A stretch of DNA of 42,938 bases from Acidobacteriaceae bacterium (GTDB lineage: Bacteria; Acidobacteriota; Terriglobia; Terriglobales; Acidobacteriaceae). A model generated the notes under the pieces. That model was given only the letters and a program-made list of their open reading frames with translations. It ran no database searches and had not been told where the DNA came from. Shown in pieces: positions 14,286-22,091 of the stretch. The DNA is taken from assembly GCA_003166855.1 (NCBI GenBank), contig PMUM01000098.1, positions 829 to 43,766 on the forward strand, written 5' to 3'. The stretch's first letter is position 1, and each line of letters begins with the position of its first letter. The position numbers and the translations under genes are program-made.

Positions 14286-15992
14286 ATGAAGCCGCATTCC
14301 GCATGTTTGCTGATCGCCTTGATCGGGGTTTGTGCTCTGGCACAAGTGTCCGGGAATACTGTGGGCAAACCTGGGGGGCGCGCCGCGATCGAGGGTGTGG
14401 TCACGAAGGAACCGGGGAGCGAGCCGGTGAAGAAGGCGGTGATCGAACTCATCGCCGAGAACCAGGCGGAGGGCGGAGACTACACAGCGGTCAGCGGTCC
14501 AGATGGAGGGTTTCGGATCGAAGGGATTGTGCCTGGGCGCTACCATCTCTTCGCCGAACGCACGGGAATGCTCGAAGTCGACAAACATCGAGCGCGCGCG
14601 GATGGGCGGGTTCTGACTATGGGTGCGGGGCAGGAACTGAAAGATCTGCGAATTCGGTTGCAGGCGGCCGCCGTGGTCCGGGGACGCGTGACCGACGAAG
14701 ATGGGGATCCTCTGCCCAACGCGCAGGTGACGGTGCTGCGGCAGACGTATGTTTCCGGGCGCAGCCGTTGGGAGCAGGCTGGGGCGGAGAGGACGAACGA
14801 TTTGGGGGAATACCGCGTGGCGGGGCTGCCGGCGGGGAGTTACTACCTATCGGTGAGTCCGCCGCCTGACTTCAAGAGTCTGATTGAGGCGGCGGGCGTG
14901 GCTGCGGCGGATGCGCGCAACACGGGCGCGCCGGACAAGCCTGCTACTTCGTACCAGACGACGTACTATCCGGGGACGGCGGATCGCAGCCAGGCCTCGC
15001 CGGTCGAGTTACATGCGGGCGATGAGTTTCCGCTGAACTTTTCGTTGACGCCGAGTCCGAGTTTGAGCATTCGCGGATCGGTGGTGAATCTGCCGCCGCG
15101 GTCGTCGGCGGCGATCATGCTGCAGTCACGCGATTTCAGCCTGGTGCTGAATGGCGCGGAGATCCATCAGGATGGCAGCTTTGTGATTCGCGATGTGGCG
15201 CCGGGCGCGTACACGATTCTGGCTACGGTAGAGAATGCTCCGGTGCCGATGATGGCGCGGCAGGCGCTGCAGATCGTATCGAACAGCGTGGAAGACCTGC
15301 GCCTGGCGCCGCAACCGGGGGGGTGGATTCACGGGCGACTGCGCATCGAAAACAAAAGTGGCGGGCGATTCGACGGGAGCCAGATTTTCTTGCAGTTGCG
15401 TTCGGCGGACGGCGACGATGAAGCCCTGAGCGGGTTCAGCATGGGTGACGGATTCTCGCATCTGGCTCACGTCGCGGCGGACGGGAGCTTTGAGTGGAAG
15501 AGCGTTCCGCCGGGAACCTATTATGTGCAACTCGCGGGCGATGGCGGCGCGAATGCGGACTTATTCCTGAAATCGGCGACCGCCGGGAGTCGTGATGCGG
15601 GCGACGCGGGGATCAGCGTGAGCGGTGGTGCAGTGGTGCTTGATCTGGTGGCGAGCGCGAACGGCGGCGCGGTCGAGGGAGTTGCTGTCGACTCGAAGGG
15701 CGATCCCGTGGCGAATGCGGTGATTGTTGCGGTGCCGGAGTCGCGACTGCGCGGGCGGGTGGAGCGTTACCGCAAGACGGTCAGCGATCAGAGTGGACGG
15801 TTTGCGCTGCATGGTGTCGTTCCGGGGGACTACACGGTGCTTGCGTGGGAGAGCGTGGATGGGGAAGCATATTACAATCCGGAGTTTCTTAAGACCTATG
15901 ACGAGCAAGGAAGCGCGCTACGAGTGGGTGAGGGGGACCGGAAGAGTCTGCGTCTCGAAGTGATTCCGGAGAAAGATGAGCAGCCGCAGTAG
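14286..15992 (+). CDS. Secreted carboxypeptidase-regulatory-like repeat protein
   Basis: 568 residues with a signal peptide (about 1-20, MKPHSACLLIALIGVCALAQ). It holds several Ig-like carboxypeptidase-regulatory (CarboxypepD_reg / Cna-B-like) repeats. Each has the pattern of a first strand with G-x-V, then 'DG.F.i.gv.pG.Y.l': about residues 33-90 (PDGGFRIEGIVPGRYHLFAE), 125-195 (LGEYRVAGLPAGSYYLSV), 255-315 (DGSFVIRDVAPGAYTILA), 330-410 (DGSFEWKSVPPGTYYVQL) and 460-530 (SGRFALHGVVPGDYTVLAWE). No enzyme or membrane anchor is attached. Such secreted beta-sandwich arrays are common and numerous in Acidobacteriota and are taken to bind or scaffold at the cell surface. The ribosome site is weak. 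Confidence 0.82.
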   Translation: MKPHSACLLIALIGVCALAQVSGNTVGKPGGRAAIEGVVTKEPGSEPVKKAVIELIAENQAEGGDYTAVSGPDGGFRIEGIVPGRYHLFAERTGMLEVDKHRARADGRVLTMGAGQELKDLRIRLQAAAVVRGRVTDEDGDPLPNAQVTVLRQTYVSGRSRWEQAGAERTNDLGEYRVAGLPAGSYYLSVSPPPDFKSLIEAAGVAAADARNTGAPDKPATSYQTTYYPGTADRSQASPVELHAGDEFPLNFSLTPSPSLSIRGSVVNLPPRSSAAIMLQSRDFSLVLNGAEIHQDGSFVIRDVAPGAYTILATVENAPVPMMARQALQIVSNSVEDLRLAPQPGGWIHGRLRIENKSGGRFDGSQIFLQLRSADGDDEALSGFSMGDGFSHLAHVAADGSFEWKSVPPGTYYVQLAGDGGANADLFLKSATAGSRDAGDAGISVSGGAVVLDLVASANGGAVEGVAVDSKGDPVANAVIVAVPESRLRGRVERYRKTVSDQSGRFALHGVVPGDYTVLAWESVDGEAYYNPEFLKTYDEQGSALRVGEGDRKSLRLEVIPEKDEQPQ

Positions 15993-16050
15993 AGCCGTCG
16001 TTCGAGAGTCTGAAGTCAAAATCCAAAGGTCAAAATAAAAAACCTAAAAT

Positions 16051-16090
16051 CCCCACCCTGTCGCACAGAACGCGACAAGGATGGGGCACC
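16051..16090. repeat. Palindromic repeat CCCCACCCTGTCGC / GCGACAAGGATGGGG
   Basis: Arms of 14-15 bases with one mismatch around the loop ACAGAAC, followed by CACCC. It differs from the copy at 24550-24590 at only two places. It lies in the 120-base gap between convergent genes. Confidence 0.75.
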
Positions 16091-16113
16091 CGGCTCTTTC
16101 TTGTCTTGCTCTT

Positions 16114-16602
16114 TTACCAGTGGTGAGTCTCCACCACTGGCGAATTGCTGTCGGCGGCCTTGCTTTCGTCGGCATGGATCTTGCCGTCGTTCTCAGCGTA
16201 GAAAGAGCGGTGCTGGGCGTCGAGATTTTTCGGCGTCATGGTGAGCACGAAGTTGTCTTTCTTCGACTTGAAGCCGACGGTGTAGTCGCCGCGTTCGGGG
16301 TTGACCATCCGCTGCGTGAACGTCCCGGTATGAACTAGCTGCGAGAGAGAGATTGCGTAGTGACCGTAGTGCTTGTTAAAGAGCATCTGAGCGCGCATGA
16401 CGACGCGCATGTAAGCGAGGGCAGCGGCCTCGGAATCGGAGTGGGCGGGATCGCCGTGGAATTTTGGCTGGTAGGCGGGCGCATTCTGCTCCGCGGGAAG
16501 CGGCGCCGGCGGGGCGTCTTGTGCGCTCAACGTGCACACGCCCAGCAAACCTGCGGTGATGATGGCGAATAGTTTGGTCGGTGTTTTCATGAGATCGATC
16601 AT
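16114..16602 (-). CDS. Secreted pilin-like globular protein
   Basis: 162 residues from ATG 16602 (GGAG about 12 bases upstream); ATG 16590 is an alternative. A signal peptide ends near LSAQ. A Pro/Ala linker leads to a soluble domain resembling the periplasmic part of type IV pilins in this phylum: EAAALAYMRVVMRAQMLF as the C-terminal half of the pilin helix, YGHYAISLSQL, and the late FYAENDGKIHADESKAA that parallels the 'ffsd.tGvIr.e' ending of such pilins. There is no prepilin peptidase site, so it is probably periplasmic and not assembled into a fibre. It is divergent from the response regulator gene. Confidence 0.6.
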   Translation of the reverse strand: MIDLMKTPTKLFAIITAGLLGVCTLSAQDAPPAPLPAEQNAPAYQPKFHGDPAHSDSEAAALAYMRVVMRAQMLFNKHYGHYAISLSQLVHTGTFTQRMVNPERGDYTVGFKSKKDNFVLTMTPKNLDAQHRSFYAENDGKIHADESKAADSNSPVVETHHW

Positions 16603-16808
16603 CGAGCAGTTTTCTCCGGTGGTGAGGTTACCTGCGGTTACGCTTTGTGGACGGGTGGCCGTTGCGTCCTGAACTTCGACTGCCAATGATGACTTTAGCC
16701 CTATTTTTCCATGTTACTCCCGTAATTTCCCTTCGGTCACCTTCTCTTTGCATCGTGATGAATTACCACTATGCTGGATACAAGAAATCAAACCCTACAG
16801 GGAAAACT

Positions 16809-17465
16809 ATGAAAGCAGCAGTAGCTAGAAAACCAGTAATCAAAATCGCGGTGGTGGAAAGCGATCCATTGCGCTTTGTTGGGTTCCGCGCATTGTTCGA
16901 CTCTGAGCCCGAGTTCGAACTTGTCTCCGCGGCACTGCCCGAGATCAGCACGCTGCAAGGTATTGATCTCATCCTGCTCGGCAACCGTTCCGGACAAAAC
17001 TTGTTTGACGTGATGGCCAGCCTCAAGGCCACGCGGCCGGATTTACGCATCATCGTGACCGGGTCTGGAATTGACGAAGAAACCATTTTGAAAGCGATCG
17101 CGTCTGGGGCCAAGGGGTACGTCGACGAGGCGGCTTCGCCGGGGGAGTTTGCGCAGGCGATTCGCATCGTGAACCAGGGATCGGTCTGGGCTCCGCGCAA
17201 AGTGCTTTCGATGTTCATTGAGCGAGTATCGTCGGCGCCGGGCCGGATTTTTCCGGCGGGCCGGGTGACGTTTACCGACCGCGAGAAAGAAGTGCTCGAG
17301 ATGCTGGTGGCCGGCCGCTCCAATAAAGAGATTGGCGGTCAGTTAGGGATCGAGGAGCGCACGGTGAAGGCGCACGTCGCGAAGTTAATGCGCAAGGTGG
17401 GCGTGCAGAACCGGATTGCTTTGTCGGTGCATGCCATTACGCATTCGCTAGTGACGACGAAGTAG
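16809..17465 (+). CDS. LuxR/NarL-type regulator with a degenerate receiver domain
   Basis: 218 residues from ATG 16809. Residues 10-130 have the receiver fold (IKIAVVESDPLRFVGFRALF to GYVDEAASPGEFAQAIRIV). The key residues are altered: the acidic pair reads Glu-Ser, the phospho-acceptor Asp position reads LLGN (Gly near residue 58), and the conserved Lys after GY is replaced by an acidic residue. It should not be phosphorylated in the normal way. The output domain (about 154-212) is a standard LuxR HTH: FTDREKEVLEMLVAGRSNKE, then ERTVKAHVAKLMRKVGVQNR. There is no adjacent histidine kinase. It probably binds DNA constitutively or under another signal. Its targets are unknown; the divergent pilin-like gene is a candidate. 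Confidence 0.85.
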   Translation: MKAAVARKPVIKIAVVESDPLRFVGFRALFDSEPEFELVSAALPEISTLQGIDLILLGNRSGQNLFDVMASLKATRPDLRIIVTGSGIDEETILKAIASGAKGYVDEAASPGEFAQAIRIVNQGSVWAPRKVLSMFIERVSSAPGRIFPAGRVTFTDREKEVLEMLVAGRSNKEIGGQLGIEERTVKAHVAKLMRKVGVQNRIALSVHAITHSLVTTK

Positions 17466-17476
17466 AGCAGGTTCCG

Positions 17477-17521
17477 CGGGCGAGACGCCCACGGGACAGC
17501 CGGCAGGATGCCGGCGCTACG
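17477..17521. repeat. GGGCGAGACGCCC ... GCCGGC-GCCGGC double stem-loop repeat (copy 1)
   Basis: The GGGCG-AGA-CGCCC hairpin is followed by GGGACAGCCGGCAGGATGCCGGCGCTACG. The copy at 25678-25722 has the same two stem-loops with small changes. It lies just after the stop codon of the regulator gene. Confidence 0.75.
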
Positions 17522-17609
17522 CGTAACTTCGGAGCACTTACCTTCGTAATCTTGTCGAGATTTAGAGGTGGACGCATACTCGGTTCACCTACCACAGAAC
17601 CTGGGAGAC

Positions 17610-17659
17610 GGGGTTGAGAGTGGCGATTAGGGTCACTGCTTTCAGCCCCGCATTTTTTT
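17610..17659 (+). terminator. Rho-independent terminator, 150 bp after the regulator stop
   Basis: GGGGTTGAGA (17610-17619) pairs with TTTCAGCCCC through ten pairs including two G-U pairs. The stem extends inward, and a run of seven T follows at 17653-17659. Its distance from the stop at 17465 leaves a long 3' untranslated region or a separate small transcript. Confidence 0.6.
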
Positions 17660-17800
17660 GTCCGCTCTCCCTCCTTTCCTAGCCACAACGTCCTAGACAA
17701 GCTTTCGAAATTGACAGAGCAATCCGGTCCGTCCTTGTCACCGCCGACTTCATTTACAATCCTAGTACTGAATCCCAATCGACTTTTGTGGTGAGGAACG

Positions 17801-18493
17801 ATGAAAAGACTTGTTTTGCTGACCCTATTTGTGAGTCTCTGCGGCTTCGCCTTTGCCGCGGATGAACCGACGAAAGAATCGAAGTCTTCCGACCGCGTGC
17901 AGGCCGCCGCGGACGTGCTGAACCAAATCCAGTCCGCGCCCGACTCGGGCATTCCCCAGGAGATTTTGAGTAAAGCGGATTGTGTGGCGGTGGTTCCGTC
18001 GATGTTGAAGGGCGGGTTTATTGTGGGCGGGAAGTACGGTCGCGGGCTGGCCAGTTGCCGCAATCCCAAGGGCTGGAGTGCTCCGGCATTTTTCACCGTG
18101 ACCGGCGGCAGCGTCGGATTTCAGATCGGCGGGCAGGCGGTCGACCTGGTGATGTTGATCATGAACAACGATGGGATGCAGCATTTGCTGTCGAGCAAGT
18201 TCGCTCTGGGAGCCGATGCTTCGGTGGCGGCAGGCCCGGTGGGTCGCCACGCCGAAGGCAATACGGATTGGAAGATGCGCGCCCAGGTGCTGACCTATTC
18301 GCGCGCCCGCGGAGTGTTTGCCGGAGTGAGCCTGAACGGTGCGGTGATGAAGCAGGACAAGGACAGCACGCGCGAGTTCTACGGGCATATGGTGACTTTC
18401 AAAGCTCTACTGACGGGCGAAGTTGAACCTCCTGCGGCGGCGAATTCCTTTTTGACCACGCTGGCCAAGTGGGCGCAGGAAGCCGCGAAGTAG
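17801..18493 (+). CDS. SYLF-domain (Ysc84-like) lipid-binding protein, secreted
   Basis: 230 residues, start fixed by GTGAGGAACG before ATG 17801. A signal peptide covers about 1-20 (ending FAFA). The SYLF domain covers about 28-205: ADVLNQIQSAPDSGIPQEIL, the core KADCVAVVPSMLKGGFIVGG, then RGLASCR, GGSVGFQIGGQAVDLVMLIM, and the closing SRARGVFAGVSLNGAVMKQD. The family binds phosphoinositides in eukaryotes; in bacteria it occurs as secreted or periplasmic proteins of unknown role, and is very frequent in Acidobacteriota. It is monocistronic, or co-transcribed with the acyltransferase gene 60 bases downstream. Confidence 0.9.
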   Translation: MKRLVLLTLFVSLCGFAFAADEPTKESKSSDRVQAAADVLNQIQSAPDSGIPQEILSKADCVAVVPSMLKGGFIVGGKYGRGLASCRNPKGWSAPAFFTVTGGSVGFQIGGQAVDLVMLIMNNDGMQHLLSSKFALGADASVAAGPVGRHAEGNTDWKMRAQVLTYSRARGVFAGVSLNGAVMKQDKDSTREFYGHMVTFKALLTGEVEPPAAANSFLTTLAKWAQEAAK

Positions 18494-18523
18494 TGGAGCT
18501 GGGGTTGTCGATCTTCGCTCGCC

Positions 18524-18545
18524 GGACAGCCGAGGGCGGCTGTCC
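18524..18545. repeat. GGACAGCC-N6-GGCTGTCC palindrome (copy 3)
   Basis: The same arms and loop length as the copies at 9834 and 10399, followed by CCCACA. It ends nine bases before the ATG of the acyltransferase gene and so takes the place of a ribosome site there. Confidence 0.75.
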
Positions 18546-18554
18546 CCACACCTG

Positions 18555-19454
18555 ATGCGGCGGAAACTCGAATACGCGGCGGCCTGGCCGTTCATCAAGA
18601 TCCTGGGCACTCTGCCGCGCCCCCTTTCGCGCGCCTTCGCCATCGGACTCGCCCAGGCCGTTTATCTGCTCCACTTCCGTTTGCGTCAGGTGGGAATGCG
18701 CAACCTCGCGATGGTGTTTCCGGAAAAAAGTGTGGCGGAACGGAAGCGCATTTTGCGCGGAGTGTTTACGTCGCTGGGGCGGCAACTCGCCGAGTTGTGC
18801 CAGTTCCCCCGATATACGCCGGACAACATCGACGAGGTCGTGGTGTATGACGGGCTGGAGAATTACGAGCGGGCTTACGCGCGCGGCAAGGGAGTGCTGT
18901 TTCTGACGGGGCACTTCGGCGGGTGGGAACTATCCGCATTTGCCCATTCGCTGCACGGTCACTGGCTGCATGTCGTGATGCGGCCCATGGACAATCCGTA
19001 TCTCGACCGGTTGCTGCAGCAATACCGCACGATGTACGGGAACAAAACAGTGGCGAAGGACGATTTCGTGCGCGGGTTGCTGGCCGCAATGAAGGCTGGC
19101 GAAACGGTCGGAATCTTGATGGATACGAACATGACGCCGCCGCAGGGAATCTTCGTTAATTTCTTCGGCATTCCCGCCTGCACGGCGAGTGGACTGGCGC
19201 GCATCGCTTTGCGGACGGACGCCGCGGTCGTGCCGGGGTTCACGATTTGGGATCCCGCGCTGCAGAAATACCGGTTGCGGTTTGATCCCGCTCTCGAATT
19301 GGTTCGCACCGGCAATCTGGAGGCGGACATCGCCGCGAACACGCAGATGTTTACCAAGGTGATCGAAGATTATGTGAGGAAGTATCCCGACCAGTGGTTG
19401 TGGGTGCACCGGCGGTGGAAGACGCGGCCCGAGGGGCAACCGGGGCTGTACTGA
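18555..19454 (+). CDS. LpxL/HtrB-like lysophospholipid acyltransferase
   Basis: 299 residues, close to the family's usual length of about 300. An N-terminal hydrophobic segment is followed by the membrane-associated acyltransferase fold. The catalytic H-x4-E motif is HFGGWE (His120, Glu125) in VLFLTGHFGGWELSAFAHSL. Further marks are RPMDNPYLDRLL, GILMDTNMTPPQGIFVNFFG (acyl-binding region) and a C-terminal WLWVHRRWKTRP box that is typical of LpxL/LpxM proteins. It would add a secondary acyl chain to lipid A or a related lipid at the inner face of the inner membrane, using acyl-ACP or acyl-CoA. No other lipid A gene is adjacent. The start has no clear ribosome site. Confidence 0.88.
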   Translation: MRRKLEYAAAWPFIKILGTLPRPLSRAFAIGLAQAVYLLHFRLRQVGMRNLAMVFPEKSVAERKRILRGVFTSLGRQLAELCQFPRYTPDNIDEVVVYDGLENYERAYARGKGVLFLTGHFGGWELSAFAHSLHGHWLHVVMRPMDNPYLDRLLQQYRTMYGNKTVAKDDFVRGLLAAMKAGETVGILMDTNMTPPQGIFVNFFGIPACTASGLARIALRTDAAVVPGFTIWDPALQKYRLRFDPALELVRTGNLEADIAANTQMFTKVIEDYVRKYPDQWLWVHRRWKTRPEGQPGLY

Positions 19455-19475
19455 AACTGGCAAACAGAGATGTGA

Positions 19476-19512
19476 GTGTCCGCTCGTGGACACGATGCGG
19501 CAAAACCGGACA
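19476..19512 (+). promoter_or_regulatory. Upstream activator-type palindrome TGTCCGCTCGTGGACA plus CCGGACA half-site
   Basis: The palindrome at 19477-19492 and half-site at 19506-19512 match the site before the first ADOP gene (2597-2634) at 15 of 16 palindrome bases, with the half-site displaced by one base. The flanking bases also pair (G/C), giving arms GTGTCC and GGACAC. It starts 22 bases after the acyltransferase stop. Confidence 0.65.
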
Positions 19513-19542
19513 CAACAAACTCTTCGGCACAATCTGTTTCCA

Positions 19543-19558
19543 TGGCAAATTAAACGCC
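19543..19558 (+). promoter_or_regulatory. Sigma-54-type promoter TGGCAAATTAAACGCC
   Basis: GG (19544-19545) and GC (19556-19557) are separated by exactly ten bases in TGGCAAATTAAACGCC. The -24 half matches well; the -12 half is weaker (ACGC in place of TTGC). It points to ATG 19625. Confidence 0.5.
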
Positions 19559-19624
19559 TTATCCACCTTCGAGGTTGGTGACCGACGTGCGGTTGTTCCG
19601 TCCATCCGTCTGAGGGACACGTCC

Positions 19625-22063
19625 ATGCAGACCTTGCTTCAGGACTTCCGCTTCAGCCTTCGTCAACTGTTCAAGAGTCCCGGATTCAGCCTGACGGCCG
19701 TGCTCTCGCTGGCTCTGGGTATCGGCGCGACCACCGCGGTTTTCAGCGTGGTGTACGCAATCCTGATGAATCCCTATCCGTACGCCGCCTCGGACCGCAT
19801 GATCCACATGCGGCTGCTCGACGATTCGCAGCACGAGCGCGGGTTCGGGCTGACCGGCGCGCAGTGGCAGCAGATTCGGAAATCTCCCGTGGTGGAAGAC
19901 GCATTCATGGAGGACGATTGGAGCCTCACCGTCACCGGGAAAGATCTGCCAGAAGACGTGCAAGGCGTCTACTTCAGCTCCAATGGTTTCACTTTCATGG
20001 GTGTTCCACCTGCCCTGGGTCGGGGATTGATTCCTTCCGATGCGATCGATGGTCAGGAGCCGCAGCCTGTTGTCGTGCTGGGCTACAAATTCTGGCAACG
20101 TCATTTCAACGGAGATCCCTCTGTGCTGGGCCAGAACTTGCAACTGGTGCGCAAGAACTACACAATCGTGGGCGTCGCCGGCCCGCGCTTTACTTGGGGT
20201 GATGGCGACGTCTACCTCCCGCAGAAAGTTACGCAGGACCCGGTTAAGGCCTTTTACGTCGGCGTTCGGTTGAGGCCAGGCGTGACCCACCAGGCGGCAA
20301 ATGCGGCCTTGCAACCGATGATCGAGCAGTTCGCCAAGGAAACGCCCAAACATTTTCTCTCAGATCATCTCCGCTTGCACGTAGTAGGGCTGAATGAACA
20401 GTTTGTTAAAGACTTAGGTGGGACGTTGTATCTGCTATTCAGCGCGGTGGCGCTGCTGCTGGCCATCGGATGCGGGAACGTGTCGATCCTGCTGCTGGCG
20501 CGGGGTACGGCGCGTCAGCATGAATTTGCGGTGCGTACGGCGATTGGCGCCAGCCGGGGCCGCATCATCCGGCAACTGCTGACGGAGGCGTTGCTGCTTT
20601 CTTTGACCGGGGCTGCGTTGGGCGTGCTGCTGGCGTACCGGGCGCTCGCGCTCATTGTGGAGTTGCTCCCGAAATATTCCTTCCCGCATGAGGCGTCGAT
20701 CCAGATCAATTTGCCGGTGCTGGCCTTCAGCGTGGGGGTAGCTGTGTTCACCGGGATTCTGTTTGGCCTGTGGCCAGCACTTCAACTTTCACGGCCCGAA
20801 GTCAGCCAGGTCATGCAGTCCAACACGCGCAAGATCGCAGGCGCGGTGCGCGGACGCACCACGCACGGCGTTCTGACCGCCGTCCAGGTCTCGCTGACGC
20901 TGGTGATGTTGGCCGGAGCGGGCGCGGCGATGGAGGGATTCCTGCGCCTCATCCACACGCCTCTCGGCTATGACCCACACAACGTGATGTCGGTGGGAAT
21001 TCCGGTGCATGATGGCGCGTACCCGACGTGGGAGGCGCGTAAGGCTTACTTCGAGCAGTTGCGGAATAAGGCGGCCACGGTTCCGGGCGTGACCATGGCC
21101 GCGATCTCGAGCAACGCGACGCCTCCGTCCAACGGATGGCAGACGGGCGTCGAGATTCTAGGCAAACCGCAACGCGATGGTCAGAAGATTCGCGTCAACT
21201 TTGTAAGTCCAGGATATTTCCCGATACTGCGAATTCCACTGGCGACGGGAAGGATTTGGGATGAAGCGGAAAATCACAATGCCGCGCACCTGGCCGTCAT
21301 CAACGAGACGATGGCGAAGCTCTACTTCCCAAATGGCGATGCTTTAGAGCACTCGCTAAGAGTTCCGGAGATAAAGGACGAGCTGCCGTACGTCACGACC
21401 GCGTCCGGCGGGGACACCTGGCTGCAGATTGTGGGCATCGTTGCGGACAAGCGCGATGACGGGTTGAGAAATCCGATTCTGCCGGAAGCCTTCGTACCGT
21501 ACACGCTGTCGATGCGGGTATGGACGCAGATCCTGGTACGATCGGAAGTGCCGCCGTTGTCGCTGTTGCATGCCGTGGGGCTGCAAGTGAACTCGGTCGA
21601 TCCGGACCAGCAAATTAACGGCCAGGTCCAGGATCTGGACCACTGGATCACGGGCCAGCAGGAATACGAGCAGGAACAACTGGTGGCGTGGTTATTCGGC
21701 GCATTTGCCGTGCTGGCGCTGGCTCTGGCGGCTGTGGGTCTCTATAGCGTCGTCTCGTATTCGGTCGCGCAGCGGACGAACGAGTTTGGCATTCGCATGG
21801 CGCTGGGCGCGCAGCGGATGCATGTGCTGCGGATTGTGTTTGCGTCCACGGTGGCGAGCGTGGGGAGCGGCATCGTGGTGGGAATTGCCCTGACGCTGGC
21901 ACTGAACAAAGTGTTGGCGCGGTGGGCGGAGGGAAGCTCCCGTGATCCGCTTGTGCTGCTGGCGGTGACTGTGTTGTTGAGCGTGGTCGCGGCGATTGCC
22001 TGCTCGGCGCCCGCGCGCAGGGCGGTCAAAGTGGATCCGATGACCGCGTTGCGCTACGAGTAA
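19625..22063 (+). CDS. ADOP-type ABC transporter permease (second copy)
   Basis: 812 residues from ATG 19625, where the family's standard opening MQTLLQDFRFSLRQLFKSPG begins; the frame is open further upstream but that part overlaps the acyltransferase gene and the regulatory sites. The order is the same as in the gene at 2799: first helix (LALGIGATTAVFS), periplasmic core domain (about 50-240), FtsX block (about 265-380), second periplasmic domain (about 430-670) and last FtsX block (NEFGIRMALGAQRMHVLRIV, ending DPMTALRYE). It has no adjacent ATPase. It differs enough in the periplasmic parts to be a separate paralogue and not a recent copy. It shares the activator palindrome and sigma-54-type promoter with the first. 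Confidence 0.9.
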   Translation: MQTLLQDFRFSLRQLFKSPGFSLTAVLSLALGIGATTAVFSVVYAILMNPYPYAASDRMIHMRLLDDSQHERGFGLTGAQWQQIRKSPVVEDAFMEDDWSLTVTGKDLPEDVQGVYFSSNGFTFMGVPPALGRGLIPSDAIDGQEPQPVVVLGYKFWQRHFNGDPSVLGQNLQLVRKNYTIVGVAGPRFTWGDGDVYLPQKVTQDPVKAFYVGVRLRPGVTHQAANAALQPMIEQFAKETPKHFLSDHLRLHVVGLNEQFVKDLGGTLYLLFSAVALLLAIGCGNVSILLLARGTARQHEFAVRTAIGASRGRIIRQLLTEALLLSLTGAALGVLLAYRALALIVELLPKYSFPHEASIQINLPVLAFSVGVAVFTGILFGLWPALQLSRPEVSQVMQSNTRKIAGAVRGRTTHGVLTAVQVSLTLVMLAGAGAAMEGFLRLIHTPLGYDPHNVMSVGIPVHDGAYPTWEARKAYFEQLRNKAATVPGVTMAAISSNATPPSNGWQTGVEILGKPQRDGQKIRVNFVSPGYFPILRIPLATGRIWDEAENHNAAHLAVINETMAKLYFPNGDALEHSLRVPEIKDELPYVTTASGGDTWLQIVGIVADKRDDGLRNPILPEAFVPYTLSMRVWTQILVRSEVPPLSLLHAVGLQVNSVDPDQQINGQVQDLDHWITGQQEYEQEQLVAWLFGAFAVLALALAAVGLYSVVSYSVAQRTNEFGIRMALGAQRMHVLRIVFASTVASVGSGIVVGIALTLALNKVLARWAEGSSRDPLVLLAVTVLLSVVAAIACSAPARRAVKVDPMTALRYE

Positions 22064-22091
22064 ACGCGATTGATGATGCGCAGGGTTCGCT

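Larger units (their letters stand above)
17466..17800. other. Gap between regulator and SYLF gene
   Basis: No gene. It contains the repeat at 17477-17521, a terminator-like hairpin at 17610-17659, an isolated TTGACA at 17711, and a -10-like TACAAT at 17755-17760 that could serve the SYLF gene, although no good -35 sits 17 bases upstream. Confidence 0.5.

Noticed and set aside
17711-17716. Perfect -35 TTGACA before the SYLF gene
   Set aside because: No -10 box at 16-18 bases; the TACAAT at 17755 is far too distant to pair with it.
9834-18545. Repeated GGACAGCC palindromes considered as a CRISPR
   Set aside because: The copies are kilobases apart, lie between unrelated genes and have no regular spacers or cas genes.
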